Below are positions 11,800 to 25,109 of a stretch of 64,000 nt of DNA, piece by piece. Below the pieces are notes generated by a model. The model had not been told where the DNA came from. It ran no database searches and saw nothing but the letters and a program-made list of their open reading frames with translations. Position numbers and translations under genes: made by a program. Positions within the stretch are counted from its first letter, which is position 1. Each line of letters begins with the position of its first letter. This DNA is from Girardinichthys multiradiatus (lineage: Eukaryota > Chordata > Actinopteri > Cyprinodontiformes > Goodeidae): contig NC_061817.1 in NCBI RefSeq assembly GCF_021462225.1, forward strand, positions 8,839,327 through 8,903,326, read 5' to 3'.

Positions 11800-12560
11800 T
11801 GTAACAGAAAACACAATTTCAGGTGAGGAATAAGTTTGGACGCCTCCAAGTTATTTCTCGATTTTAATTACTAGGATTACACATATTTATATCATATTAG
11901 GTAATTATGATTAGAACACCTTTACTCTGCATTTTAAAGGATTGTCGTGTTTAAGCGTTAGACATTTATTTTGGTGTGCTCGTGGCTGGTGATGTGAGAG
12001 ACCACGTTGATAAGATTGAAAGAGCTGTCTAAGGCCCTCAGAAATAAGACTGTAGCAGCTTATGAGTCCGGTAAGTTGCTTAAAAAAGTCTCAAAGGAAT
12101 TTAAAATCAGCCATTCCACTGTTTGGCAAATAGTCTAAAAATGGAGGACATTAAAATAACTGTCAAAATGCCCAGGTCTGGCTATCCATGCAAGTTTACC
12201 CTGAAAGTAGGCCACAATCAGAAAGAGTCTGCTCAAGCTCAACTGTATTGTTTGGGGAAGAGGGGTGCATGCTTTCTAACTATAATGTTCTTTGGACAGA
12301 TACTAAAACTAAATTATTTGGACACCAGTACACGTAACCATATTTACTATATATTAACTGAAGGCATACAAGTGGAAATGTCAGGCCTTGGGGATGCTTT
12401 GCAGCAGCAGGACCGACTCACCTCACAATCATAAATTCCAACATGAGTCCTATTGTTTATGAGACAATGTTTGAGGAAACTGTAAGACCATCCATGAAAA
12501 ACAAAATAGAGTAATGACCTTGTTTAAAAAGAGTGCAATGCCTTGAGATTTTTAACTCAT
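11800..12560 (+). mobile_element. Tc1-like fossil
   Basis: Around 12020-12180 the text encodes decayed N-terminal Tc1 transposase: a leader through KALRNKTVAAYESGK-like sequence, a helix-turn-helix region (KVSKEFKISHSTVWQIV) and NCQNAQVW-type linker. The later catalytic blocks are mostly lost; GWGCFAAAG-like text occurs near 12390-12430. The ends are approximate. Confidence 0.65.
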
Positions 12561-14084
12561 TAATATTGAATTTGGTAACATGACTATTATGTAGTTATTT
12601 GCCCATCAACAAGCTTTTTGTTTAAGTAGTTTATCCTTTTAGATTTTACTTTGATTAATTTGAATAAGTGCAAAGTCAAAATTAGCACTGCGGATTTTTT
12701 TTATGTGCAACCCTCTTGAATCTTCAGACTTGTTATTTTACTCTGATAAAATAACTTTTTATGAATAAAAAATACGTTTCTGGGTAAGAACAGTTGTTTA
12801 CTTATTTGGATGTTCACAAGTTGTAAAGCCGTCTGATTTTTGCACTTGGTGCAAAGTTGTGAGAAATGTTGCGGGTAGAGGCATCTGACTCCTGCAGTTG
12901 TGTTGCTGTAAACGTGAAACCTGAATGCCTCAATGGGATTTTTTTATTTTCCAAATTCTTGAGACACTGTAGCCCTGACTGCAGGGACATTGTTTTTATT
13001 ATTTTATCTTTATTTCTAAGAATGTGTTATTATTAGGTTTGAGTATATTTTGCACTTGTTGTGAGTGTCTACATACATGTGCTTCATGTTCCTCTTAATG
13101 GTCGCCTATTTCTTTAATTTCTGCTGGTGCAAGACTGCATGCACTGTAATGCTTCTGTGTGATAGCTTTTTGCGTCTTAGTGTCTATGCACATTTGAGTG
13201 TGTTAAGCATGAGTTGGCTTTTGGTTTTTAACACCGCTGTTAAGTGTCCTCCACTGTCTCCTCGCAGAGTTAATGGACCTAATATCCCTTTAGAGAACTA
13301 GCGAGAGATACAATGAGGAGACCATGAAAGGCGAGGGTTGTGAGACATCTCACAAGTAGGAGATGATAAGGGGAAAGATGGAGAATTAGTAGAGGAAAAA
13401 CAAATAGAAAAGATGGACGGAAAGATTTAAAGGTAAGAAAGGAGGTGGAGGAAGACTCGTTGAATAAGAGGGGGTGGAATTCATTGAGAGAACATGGAGA
13501 GACAGAGGATGGAAATGTAAATAGGAAGGACATAGAATTTGGGGGAGGACTGCATGAAATTTTCTTAGAGAGAAAAGATGCTTGTGTCAAGTGCCAGAAG
13601 GGAACAGCTATAACAGTTGTAACATGATGTGTGTACAGCTGCTGGCATTTCCTTACCAGGTTAAACCATCAGCCTGAAATCTTTACCCATGATTCCTTCT
13701 TTCACTTATGCTGTGTCCCCTTTGTGGCTTGTGGCACACTTTAAATAGAAACTTCTCATGACTCAACATGGCTTTCTTCCGAAAATGCTAGGTTTGTGGA
13801 GTGCATGACTAACGGATGTTCTGTCAACCATGGATGGACAATTATTGTATCATTGATTGTTATCTGTAAATTTTTTGCATTGTGATAACATCAATGATTT
13901 ATCATGATAACAACAAACGTAAATTGAACTTCTTCCCTGCCTTAAGTTAACTACCTTATGCTCGCGTTTGCCATCTAATACGATGCATAAAAGAACTGGT
14001 TTTTTTTTAAAAGCACTATTAAAAATGTAATTTACCGTTTATTCAAAAAATAGTTTTAATAGTACATTTATTTTCTATTTGTGT
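12561..14084. other. Intron 2 sequence, nothing recognised
   Basis: AT-rich, with a purine-rich stretch about 13300-13600. That stretch yields long minus-strand frames of low complexity that do not look coding. Confidence 0.4.
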
Positions 14085-14370
14085 TGGAATCTCAGCTTGG
14101 GGTCTGTCTGCATGGAGTTTCCACATTCTCCCTGTGCTAGCATGCTGGGTAGTCAGGCTTCTTTCCACAGTCCAAAAACAGGACTGTTAGGTTAACTGTG
14201 CACTCTAATTTCCCTTTAGATAGGAAAGTTTGTGTATGCAGGTTGTTTATCCTGTGTGTTTGTGTTGCCCTGTAATGGACTGGTAACCTATCCAGGGTGT
14301 ACCCCACCTCTCAGCCTGTAACTGCTAAAGATAGGTACCAGGCTCACAGCGACCCTTCAAGGGTCTTTCT
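14085..14370 (+). mobile_element. SINE family A (tRNA-derived, body without tRNA head)
   Basis: Shares an ordered set of blocks with the copies at 22335, 25110 and 26756: GGTCTGTCTGCATGGAGTTT, a CACAGTCCAAAAAC block, GTTAGGTTAA, TCCAGGGTGTACCCCACCTC and AGATAGG-CCAG. The tRNA-like head is not recognisable and the 3' tail is lost. Confidence 0.7.
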
Positions 14371-14569
14371 TTCTCCTCAACATTTTCTAATTCTCATCGT
14401 CATATGGCCCGCCCATGCTTTTGATCATCATTTTTATCGGTATTGCAATGTATTCCACCAAATATCGTAATATAAATTTAAGTTAAAATCAACCAACCAT
14501 ACTGGCGACACATTCTGCCATGTGAATTTAGGATCTTTGCATCTCCTCCTAAGTTACCATGTATACCAA

Positions 14570-15000
14570 GTATAATGCTATACTTCCCCGGTCTTTGAGT
14601 TTAGAGAGGTGCCTTTGTAGGTTTACAGTTTTACCACAGTCTTTCCATTTTTGGCTGATGGATTTAACAGTGCTCTGTGAGATGTCTGAAGCTTGAGATA
14701 CTGCTTTGCTAATGTTCTCTAACAAACCTCTGAGTCAATCACTTAAAACCTTTATTTATACTGAAAGTACATTACACACAGGTGGACTCTATTTACTTAG
14801 TAGGTAACTTCTAAATGCATTTAGTTTCACTGGATATTATGTATGAAGTAGAAGGAAAGTATGTACCACTTTCTTTCCACTTCAGTTATGCACTGTTTTG
14901 TGTTATTCTATCAAATAAAATCCCAATCAAACACAGTGAGGTGTTGTAACATGACAAAAGTTAAAGGAGTATGATTTTCTTTTTGTAAAGCATTGCATAT
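14570..15000 (-). mobile_element. Tc1-like fossil (5' end of element)
   Basis: Contains, on the minus strand, the decayed start of a Tc1 transposase and its 5' flank: text such as CAGTGCTCTGTGAGATGTCT and GGTGGACTCTATTTACTTAG is common to one fish Tc1 group. Ends TTTTGTAAAGCATTGCA at about 15000, near the expected terminus. Confidence 0.65.
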
Positions 15001-17499
15001 TAAGACATAAAGGTGGACAGTGAAATAACAGGGGATATGTCCTCTTCAGAGTCCTAAATAAATCCCATATATACATGCTGTATATAATGCCCACCACAAA
15101 ACGTTTTATGTGATGGTTATGGCAGCATGAGGGCAATCTACTGTAAATAAAACATGGCAGATGGTTGAAAATGGGTGAAAAAAAAAAGGTGTGCGGGTAT
15201 AATACTCCAGCAGAGAGTTGGCTGGAATGATTTTTTTTTTTTTTTGCCAGGCGCAGAAGATAATGGGTAGGGAAGGTGAGGTAGAAAAGAGGGAAGATTA
15301 AATGGTGTAGGCGTGCATAAGAGGAGATGGCACCTAAAACAAGCCCATGAAGCCACTGCATACTGCAGCTATTAGTGCTCTTCAGAACCGATAATATATA
15401 GTTATAAAAAGCCCAATTTAGGAGGTTTGTTCAAGCTTACTTGAATGTTGCCAAACTGGGAGTCATCCAGCAGCATTTTGGACCCCAAGCACAATTCTTC
15501 TGGACGTAAACACCAGATTTATTTTTGCTTTTTCATGCTTCGGTACAGCTTCAAATGAGCTGGTGGAAATGTGCACGTCTGATCGCTGCTCAGGTGCTTC
15601 TGCAACTCCAACCTGCGTGGGTAGGAGGCCGAAGAATCCAAAACCCGCCTCCCACACACACAAACACACACATAAAACGCACACAGAAAAACAAAAGGAG
15701 TTTTCATGCATTAACGCGCCCTGAGATCATATTGAGGTTTATAGCTGAGGTCCTCTATGCCACAGAAAAGGTTAAAGCATTTGACTGCCTTCCAATTTTT
15801 TGTCTTTCCTCTCTACCTTCATGTTCCTAACATCACTGATCTGCCCTTTCGAACTCATTACTTTTTTCAGTTTTAAACACTAATTTTACCTTCTTAACCT
15901 TCCTCACAAGCTATGTATTTATTTCCCCGTTCCGTCCTGTTTTTTTGTTTTTTCCATTTTCTTTTCTTTCCTCTCTCTACTTCTGCTTTTCACTTCTATC
16001 TCCACCTCTCTTTTTCTCCCCGTTTTTAACATAAGTGGCTGTGTGCTAGTTGTCGGATTTGATGCTTTTTCTAAATAGCTCAAGTGTTCCACTGATGGAG
16101 ATTGTGTATCTCACTTGATTATTTTTTATGTTTTATTTGTTTGTATATAAGTTGTATATAAGATGTGAAAGGCCAGTGTCATGCATTCAGTCACTGAGCA
16201 GAATTTCCCAATTGAGGCAATAAGTATCTATTCTATTGGATGGATGGATGGATGGATGGATGGATGGATGGATGAAGAAAGAGGAGGAGAAGGCCACACT
16301 TAGAGAGTACATGTAAAGAAAGAAGAGTGGAAACAACAACAACAAGCAAAGACTGATTATTGACAGATGCAAGTGTTGATCAAGGAACAAAATTATGGAT
16401 CATTTCAATCCTGACAGCTTCAGGAGAACTCTTAGCTTACATAACATGTAGCGTAAGTTAAGGTTGGAGCAGTTACTGAAAGGAATCTGTCTTGTGTGGT
16501 TTACCTCTCTCTGTTTAGAACATGCTGGTATTGTTCATTACGTGCAAAAAAAGCTTTAGACCAGTAAGCAATAGTGAAGGGACAAAGTGAAGATACCTGG
16601 TTAGGTATGAAATAGCTGTAAATAAAAGAGACCTGAAGTTGGAGTACATGGCAGCAGGAACATTTAGCTTTTGAAAGTGGCAGAAGTGCAAATCAGTCAG
16701 GCATTACAAAATAAGACTGCACTGGCAATGATGAATGTTCTAAAATAAAAATCTATTTAAAAAATGGTTTTTTTGATTAGCGGATTGTTGACTAGTGCGA
16801 ACCTCTCTGTGCTGTAGGGTAACACTGCCACATACCCCCGTCACACAATTGCATATCAGGCTTTGGTGTCAATGGTACTGAAAGATGTGATGTCATTGGA
16901 AAATAACAGTCCTACCTTTCCTTCATACACAGTTAACACTGTTGCATACACATAAGATGCCACAGATTTGTTTTTTTAGATGTTCTACTACATGACCGGT
17001 GGAGCTCAATCATGGCATGTAAAGTGCACATGAGGGCCACTGATACAGAACTGATGCAAATGAAACTCAAATATAACAACAATTGTAACATTGCATAATT
17101 TCATGCTACACTATTTAAGTGATTGACCCACCTCGAAACTTAAGGCATTATCTGATTAATTTAACTATTAATTGTCTAACCACTTGGGGGAAGTCATAGC
17201 GCATTGAAATTTCATTCACAGATGGTCAGTTGATCCTTTCATCAGAAAACAAAGGAGAGTGACATCATACTAAAGTAAAGCACCCGGGGACAAGCAGCAG
17301 GACACTGGTAATTCCACTCCATAATCTCCGTATACATGCACTACTATTAAAATTGAAAGCGCATCAAAAGCGTCGGAGATACTGTAGTGTATTACAGTGT
17401 TACAGCAGGTTTAGAGATAGGAGGAGCTTTGCCAACTGGGTGGAGCCTGGAGAAAAGCTGCTGCTATTCTGCATTGAAACAGACAGCTGAGATGATATA
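15001..17499. other. Intron 2 sequence, mostly unrecognised
   Basis: No exon or element recognised apart from the short (TGGA)n array listed separately and pyrimidine-rich text around 15890-16030. Confidence 0.4.
16237..16274. repeat. (TGGA)n microsatellite
   Basis: About 9 perfect TGGA units. Such tails also end SINE family A here, but no SINE body precedes this one. Confidence 0.95.
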
Positions 17500-17740
17500 T
17501 GCATCTGATCAGGATACATCCTGTGTGTCTCCCTTTTGGGGTTTTCTTGATGCTCCCCACTGGCACGAGGTCTCTGGCAAACCCAGAAACCACTGCAGGG
17601 ACTCTGAATTGCTTCCTGCCTGGAAACAACTTAGCCCCCCTGACCTGAAGGGGGTCACTGGGGAAGGAGATGTTTAGGATACTCTTCTGGACCAGTTATC
17701 CCAAGATGCAAGCTCAGATAGATGGATAATGATGGTAAGG
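17500..17740 (+). mobile_element. LINE 3' end fragment
   Basis: The reading frame around 17540-17690 (PHWHEVSGKPRNHCRDSELL, then LKGVTGEGDV) and the closing ATGGATAATGATGG look like the extreme C-terminus and 3' tail of a fish LINE. It is 5'-truncated, as usual for LINE copies. The clade is not certain. Confidence 0.5.
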
Positions 17741-18474
17741 AAGTGGTTAGAACTGCGACCTTGTACAACACGTGTTGGTCCTGCTGCTGGTAACATGTCC
17801 AATATGTTGGCTTATCTTTGGAGATATCATCACAGTATATCAACTGAGGAGAATCCTTTGGTAAAAAAACTACTTTTACTCCCTGCAGCTTCAACGTCTC
17901 CCACGTACAGTATGTGTGGGAGCAGATCTTCTGCTTTCTGCAATTAGATAATTTATCACTGAGGTATCACAATGTGAAAAAATAAGTCAAATTCCTCGTG
18001 AGAAATTAAACTATTGTCCCAGGCAGTTTACTACTTGGCAGATTGTTGCCACATACCACACAGAGAAACATATCAACACTTTTAGTGCTTTTAGCTCCAT
18101 CAATGTAGCCCTAGGTATAGAGTTTTGGGGTTACATTATCCAGCATCCTTCTGGGGCTCAGTTTGTGCTTTGTTTTATTTACTTCATCGTATTATATATG
18201 TTTTTTCAAATTTCCAAAATTTTTTTAAAATATTAGCACCCTTTGTTCTTTGTGTATTTTTTTTTTCCTGCCAGTGCTGCACTTGGATTTTGCTTCGAAA
18301 TGTCACTCACCTATTACTCATTTGTCACATTTTATTTGTATATTTCTTTCTTTTTGTCTCTTCTTTAGTCACTGACAATCAGTACATTTAGTTTATCACT
18401 TAAACTGTAATAAACAATTGTTTGTTTTGTGATTTGTTCCAGCATTTTATAGCATTTGGGTTCTCATTTCCTTC
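17741..18474. other. Intron 2 sequence, nothing recognised
   Basis: T-rich around 18170-18370; no recognisable element. Confidence 0.4.
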
Positions 18475-18700
18475 AACTGGTTTGTCTGAAGTCTACATGT
18501 TCTCTCTGTGCATGTGTGGGCTCTCTCTGTGTATGAAGTGTCCAGTCAGGTCAGTTGGTCACTTTAATTTGCCCCTTTGTTTGCGTTTGCATGCATGGTT
18601 GTGTGTGGTGTACCCTGAACGTGCCCACTGACCTGTGGAGACAGGCACCAGCCTCCCCGTGAAGCTGAAAAGATTAAGGGGACATCGAGGATTGATGGAT
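18475..18700 (+). mobile_element. SINE family A, strongly degenerate
   Basis: Retains the block order of the family: CTACATGTTCTCTCTGTGCA, TCAGTTGGTCAC-TTTAATTTGCCC, GGTGTACCCTGAACGTGCCC and GACAGGCACCAGCCTCCCCG, ending GATTGATGGAT. An old copy. Confidence 0.55.
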
Positions 18701-19785
18701 AATAAATTCCCCTTAATGTCTTAAAAATGAACATTCTTTGCACACCTTATTTTAGATTATCTGTGTTTTTTCCATCTTTCGCCATGTGCCTGGAGGGGCT
18801 CTTTTACAGACATCTTGCTTTCAATAACCAACGCTTTGCAAAGCCTCACAGCTGACATACAGTCAATGCACTGCATGAGTTCTGTAAGTCTGTATACCAA
18901 TAATACAGTCCAGGTTTGACCTGATACAAGTAGCTTTTCAAGCACTTTATTTGCAATGTTTTGTAAAGGTTCTCGTTATACAACAGCACTATGTGGTCAT
19001 TGGTAACTTACTGCTGGAGTCTTTACAGTGGGCCTCAGTCAACTTATTGATGGTGCCAGACATATTGCAGCATTATGGTGCATTGATTTCTCCATCATTC
19101 CCCGTTGCTTTTCAGACACAAAAAGCTTTTGCCCGAAACAGCTTGTGGCCATTGCGTACAGCAAAATACTTTGAATCAAAAAGTCTAGGTGAAAAAACAC
19201 TCTATGATGATGCTGATGTTTGTCATTTTTTCGGATTAATGTGAGTTTACAATTTATACTACTGTTCAGGCATGGGCCAGTGAGACATTCATTGTTTATG
19301 TTAACATGGAATAAACTACAGTAGTTAGACAGTATTATTGCATTTAAAAAAAAAAATAAAAAATGCATTCCAAGATGTAGTCAACAGTGAAAGAATAATA
19401 TTAATTCTACTGGTTAAAATGTTGATTACATTAATGCAATAAAGATGATTCTGTTAGTTGTTGAGCAGCAGTTACACCGGGCAGGGACATGAAAAAACTA
19501 ACTTTATTGATCTATGGTTAAACCTTAAACCCTAAAACAAACAGTGGAAAAGCTATCAATATATTTTTAAAGATGTTGAAATGTACACATCAGTGTCACA
19601 GGTTGTTAGTAGGTCTGTCATTGTCAGTTTTCAGAAGGAACGATGGGAGCCTGTTAAACAAATGTTGGCTTGTTAAGCAGGTTATCAGCCTCTGCGAGAC
19701 AGATAAATGTTGCTAAATTAACACACTTTGTTAGTAAATTTATTTATATATATAAATGCTTAAAAACACGCTGGCACTCTATGGA
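18701..19785. other. Intron 2 sequence, nothing recognised
   Basis: No element or exon recognised. Confidence 0.4.
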
Positions 19786-20190
19786 AGTCCCTGGCCACAG
19801 GGCTGCAACAAGGTGCCACGAGGCTGCCAGACCAGCTGTAAAAGCCTTTAACATGCTGCCACAGTGGCTGCCGCTGTTTTTGTGAAAGCCAATGCTGATT
19901 ATCAGCAAATGGGATGTCGTTATTGTTACTTTTGCCTGTTAGTCAGTAATTACTTTCAGATGATGATGTCATTATTGGTTATTATTTAATAAACAGCGTT
20001 AGACCCATAACTTAAGGTGGCTGTATTTACTTGGATGGAAAATAAATAGCACTATGTGTGTGTATGACGTGCTGAAAGGATGACGAAGACTTATTGCACA
20101 AACAGCTTCCACAAAAACAGCGGCAACCGCCGTAACAGGCTTTTACGGCCAGTCTGGCACCTTCTTACCTTCTGGCATCCTCGCAGAATC
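19786..20190. repeat. Imperfect inverted repeat, possible non-autonomous DNA transposon
   Basis: Text at about 19814-19890 (AAGGTGCCACGAGGCTGCCA, then GTAAAAGCCT and GGCTGCCGCTGTTTTTGTG) recurs as its complement at about 20105-20170. The arms are about 70 bp and imperfect, separated by about 210 bp. The sequence is GC-richer than its surroundings. No coding capacity. Target duplications were not identified, so transposon identity is only a guess. Confidence 0.5.
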
Positions 20191-21980
20191 CCCTGGGTCC
20201 CTCCGGCATGCTGTCTTCTAGCAGGCAGCGCCATGCTTCTGCCGGCCTGAGCCACAAATTGAGCTCGGCCCTAATGTCCCAGCGCCGCCCCACAGATAAA
20301 ACTCTGCCCCCTCATTTGAATATAAGAACATGAAATAAAAAGGGCGTAAAATGAAAAACGGGGTTAAAAAGTAAAAGTCACTGAACTACGTAAAGTAGCT
20401 TTACAAAATAAAAGTGTCACAAAATAGAACTGCATTATGACATAAATAAATAAATAAATCTTTAAGTAAATTAAATAAATCTTGAAATTAATTAAATAAA
20501 TAAGATAAAAATTTATTTTAACATAATTATTTTGTTTTATTTCATGGGGATATGTATATATTTCATGGAATATTTATTAATAATTTATCAATAGCAGTAT
20601 TTATTTTTTTATTTATTTAATTTTGAATGAAATGACTCTCCACAGTCCTGCAGCATCTATTACAATTACATGCAGGTGACCAGCAAATTAAATAAACTCA
20701 TTTAACAAGGTCTAGTGACTTTTAGGACAGCCAAGTTATTTTTTTTATTACTGAAGAGTTGACAACCGGGGATGGCAGTAAGATGTTTAGTTTACTTTTA
20801 GACATGCTACCTCTCACACATTATGATAAGACAGTGTTCCCTTCACAAATGGTGGCAACTGTCAGCTATAAAATATCAATAAAATCTACTCTGGTAGCTA
20901 TGGGAAAGGACTGTTTGTTCTTTTTTTAAAGAAAATTTTCAAAAAGGGAAAATGTTCAGGGATTTTTTTTCCTTTCATGGTCATCAGAATCCGTAAAAAA
21001 CTTTTAAGATTTGTGTGTCTACTCATTAAAAAAAGATAGGATTTCTGTGTTCCTGACCTGATTGTAAAAATAGACCAATTCTGGTCACCAGCAAATGTAA
21101 TTCCAATAGATGTTCAGTTGTTATATGTAATGTATCCTTTACCAAAAAAAAAAAATCAGAATTTTTTAGAGATAAGGCAAATCTTGTAAATCTGTAAGGA
21201 ATTTTGCAAAGAAAGTAAAATTTAAAGACAAAGTGCTAGCTGTGTTTATAGTAAGATTTATATCATCTCTTGCGCAGTATTACCTATTGTGCTGCAGTCT
21301 ATAATAACTTTCTCCTGTAAGTTCATGGTGGGATAGTGTTAAAGATCTGTGTGTGCTGTGGCATGTTTGAGAGCAGGGCTAATGTCTGGGACCATTCATG
21401 CATGTGTTCCACATTGCCATCACAGAGAAAAAGAGCACAAAAAACCAAGCTGCTGAGGAGAAAACAGATTCTCTCTGGTTTGGCTGTTTATCAGACCATT
21501 AATGCTAACTGTCTTATGTTTCTGTGTATGTGTGGTTGATGTTCCACAGGTGTGCAAGAGAGAGTTTGTGTGGGTTTAAGTCTAATTTTACTTGTCACCA
21601 AGGACTAGCTCCTTTTGCGCTGATCTACTTTCACATGTCTAAAGACTCTGATCAATGACGGCTTGTTTGTTTGTGCGTGTGTACCATGAATTGAGTTACA
21701 GATTGACAGACAATCTCCTGCAGGGCCCAGGTGTCCTTGATGTTCACATTTGAGGCGACTGCATGCCTGTTGCTACAGCGACACCTTGGAAAGATCTCAG
21801 TATGCCTCATACAGTTGTGGATTGAGCTGTTTGGCATGCTAATGGCCAAGCACACACAATAAGACAACCTCCACATGAATTTTGAACTCTTATATACTGG
21901 ATGTCACACATTTTAATCATTTAAACATTCAAGAAAGCATCCTGAAAGTGAATAGCAAATAATATTTTCCTCTCCATTTT
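20191..21980. other. Intron 2 sequence, with AT-rich block
   Basis: A strongly AT-rich stretch with many AAATAAAT-type runs lies at about 20420-20640. Otherwise nothing recognised. Confidence 0.4.
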
Positions 21981-22157
21981 TCTTTTTTTTTTGGTGGCAC
22001 TAGTGGGCTTTATTTTGTAAGTTGACCAATAGGAAATGTGGTGGAAACAGGGGGGGAAGACATGCAGCCAAGGTCAACGGGTCTCGACTCGAACGACTGC
22101 ATCGAGGACTGTAGCCTCTGTACATTGGTTGCACGTTTTACCCTTCCAACACCAAGG
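21981..22157 (-). mobile_element. SINE family B (tRNA-derived)
   Basis: Read on the minus strand it has a tRNA-like head and a body ending AATAAAGCCCACTAGTGCCA followed by an A-rich tail (T-run at 21981-21992 on the plus strand). Shared blocks with the copies at 48745 and 54318: GACATGC-GC, ATCGAGGACTG-AGCCTCTGTA and CACTAGTGG. The region complementary to a Pol III B-box lies near 22080-22100. Confidence 0.75.
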
Positions 22158-22334
22158 CACCCTGTCTGTTCTTTCTACGACATTTATGTCTCTTTCGTTT
22201 TCGATTGGACAATTGTCTTTTGTTGCCTGTCTTTGACTTCCTCCTATTACCTTTACCTGTGGTCATACAGTAATTTTGCTTTAAGACAAAGCATAAGGGA
22301 GCTGTACAGTGGAGCAGTTTTAAGCAATGTTTCC

Positions 22335-22640
22335 TTGCAGCTAGTAGGCCAGGGTCTGTCTGCATAAGGTTTGCATGATCTCTCCATGCATGCTTGTGCT
22401 CTCACTGGGTTCTACGGCTCCCTTCACCAGTCCAAAAACACGACTATTTGGGTAATTGGTCTCTGTAAATTTTTCTTAGATACGAGTGTGTGCATGCAAG
22501 ATTGTTTGTCTTTTTTGCCTCTGTGTTTCCCTGTGTTGAACTGGCGACCTGTCCAGGGTGTACCCAGCTTCTTACCCAATAACTGCTGGCCAGCCCCCCA
22601 GCGACCCTGGAAAGTATAAGCGGGTTCAAATGGATGGAAA
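22335..22640 (+). mobile_element. SINE family A
   Basis: Blocks in order: GGTCTGTCTGCATAAGGTTT, CCAGTCCAAAAACACGACTA, GGTAATTGGTCTCTGTAAAT, GGCGACCTGTCCAGGGTGTA and GTATAAGCGGGTTCAAATGG, closing in ATGGATGGA. The tRNA-like head is missing or decayed. Confidence 0.8.
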
Positions 22641-22644
22641 AAGT

Positions 22645-25109
22645 GTAGGGGCTAGGTGCAAAATAGTAAAATAACATTTAAGTCTCCTAAAAATTTGAGA
22701 CAGGTGCCAGTCTTTTCATTTTTGTCCTCAAAATGTTGTGTATGAAAACCAGCTGTCAAAAATGACCCACCATTTGTCCATTTGTACAGTCTTGGGCATG
22801 TTATGTACCCGATACACATGCATGTAAAATGAGGGTTTAAAGCAGCCTTTCTCGATCTCCAAAAACTGAACAAAAATGTGGATAAACTCACCGGAATTGG
22901 AGATAATAAAATATGGAATATTGTAGCATTAGGTAATTTGTCAATTTGATTAAACAAATCCGGTCTCCCTTAGACTGACGGTGGTATAAATATGAGTGCA
23001 ACACAATAATATTTTAGTCGAAGCACTAGTTTATGAAGCAAGTAAGTTTTGTTGTTACATGACTAACTGGAATAGCAAGGAAAACATGTTATGATTCAAA
23101 TTAAACAACATGTATAAACAACATAATCAGATGACTGAACGTTAGCCTACTATTTTGAAAACTCATCCTTCAGCAAAGATCCTCAGCTTCGCGAGATGAA
23201 GACTTTAGGCTATGATCCTTTGGGAATAAATGATACATTTTAAGTGTCAAGTGTTGTTGGACATTATATCAGCTTTGTAAAACCCAGTTAACTCTGTGTT
23301 GGAACATAAACAGCTGTCCAGATCGCCAGGGGTACAAAAAAAACGTTCACTGTCAGACATATAAAATATAATAAATGAAGCACCCTGCACATAATTATTA
23401 GTGTGTGAGTTAGAACACAATCACAAAATCTTGTCAATTTTTCACAGATTTCTGTGTTTTCCAACTGTCTCTGGGTATCTTTGACTTTTACATCAGTTGT
23501 TTTCATTTTAGACCAGCTTAGGGTCACTAAAGATCGACTGTACGCATATAGTCTTTTTGCTTTGCTTCTAAGTTGTAGGCAAGTTTAATAAGAGGGATTT
23601 GCTCCTCACTAGCTTTAATGAAACTAACCATACATAAGAAACATCAGAACCCCAATCATTATAAATTTTGTGTAATATAAAATCCTATACAATGAAATTT
23701 TTTATTATATGAAACTTGAGCATTTTATGAATATTTTACTCCATATTTCATCAAAAATACCTAAACTGAAATAAAAATGGAACATTCTAAAACAAGATTT
23801 TTTACATTCTTTAAACATTAGATTAGCTTTATTCATACACTAAATTCCTAACTACACTAATCCAAATGTGTAATTTGTCCTCTGCTTAAAAAAGAATATC
23901 AATGCTTAGGAAATAAAACATGAATTCCACAAACTCCAGAAATACCTGCGGGACAAACGATATGATCTGGTGACATGCCCAACCACCTTTAACACACCTT
24001 GTGTGAAAAAGCATTTTGTTACTAGGCAGAAAGAAAAATTGATGGGGACAGATAAGCCCCAATGTTTTCTTTGTACTTTAATATCTGATTTGAAGGTTCT
24101 AATATGACGCCACACTAAAGGGTTTTATTAGTGTTTTGAAAATAAACCTTGACTGCATTTGATCATCTCCATTTTTTTGTTAAAAACAAGCTTAACTGGT
24201 CTAATCTGACTTCAATTATTGAACAATGAAGAGTTTTAGGAAACCTACATTTTATTGTGGCCTAATTCTTAATGTGTGAGAATTAATAAGAATTCCCATT
24301 TTGAAAAATATGGACACAAGTGTGAAAACCTCAATATACAAACTGATTAAATATAAATAAACATATACAGTATATGAACTGAATTATTATTAAGTGTTGC
24401 CTAAGTGTTGTCTCATCTTGTGAGCTGAATGTCTGTACACCCATATTAAAGTTATTACAAATCTCAGCAAAGAATTGTATTCTGAAAAACTGCACTTGTG
24501 GTTGTTTCTAGCAAAAAGTAAATAGGCACGAGGTTTTCAGATCTTACATTGGTCACATATTGAAGAGATTTTGAAAAAATCTCAGTGAAAAAGGTTTTTG
24601 CAAAATACTTCTGTCAGTGTTGACTGAACTCTATCATCTGCTGCTTTTATTGTACACCATTGCCTTTCCACCTTATTGACCTCTGGCTTTAGATTGTTGT
24701 CGTCCTTCAGTAGGTAACCAGGCAATCTTTACAGCCTCTCTGAAAAGGATATGAGTTTTCCGCTTTATCAGATCCATGCAATAATTCCCCACAGCCAACA
24801 AGGCAAATAACTGCCTTTTTATTGCATCCATAAAATTTTATCGCAGTAAGTATATGTAGCTTTAGCCTGTATCCGGCTGTGTGTTTGCTGGTAAAAGTAA
24901 TAGTGCAGTTAGTGAAAATTATTGTGAGTGTTTACATAAATTGATTTTTTTGTTGTTGTCTCTCGGCTCAGAAAAGCTGACAAAAAACAAGTACATGAGA
25001 ATTAGCTCTAAAATGGGAATTTTGCCTTACAAGAACTTTGCACTTTAATTTTGTTCACACATGGACCAGGTAAAAACTTATGTTATTAAGGCACTTTGAC
25101 TGGTTATGC
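22645..25109. other. Intron 2 sequence, nothing recognised
   Basis: About 2.5 kb of AT-rich sequence with no recognisable element, exon or structured RNA. Confidence 0.4.

Noticed and set aside
14927..15361. Minus-strand frame of 144 codons
   Set aside because: Rich in His, Leu, Phe and Lys runs from T-rich and A-rich simple sequence, and it overlaps a Tc1 fossil end. No family resemblance.
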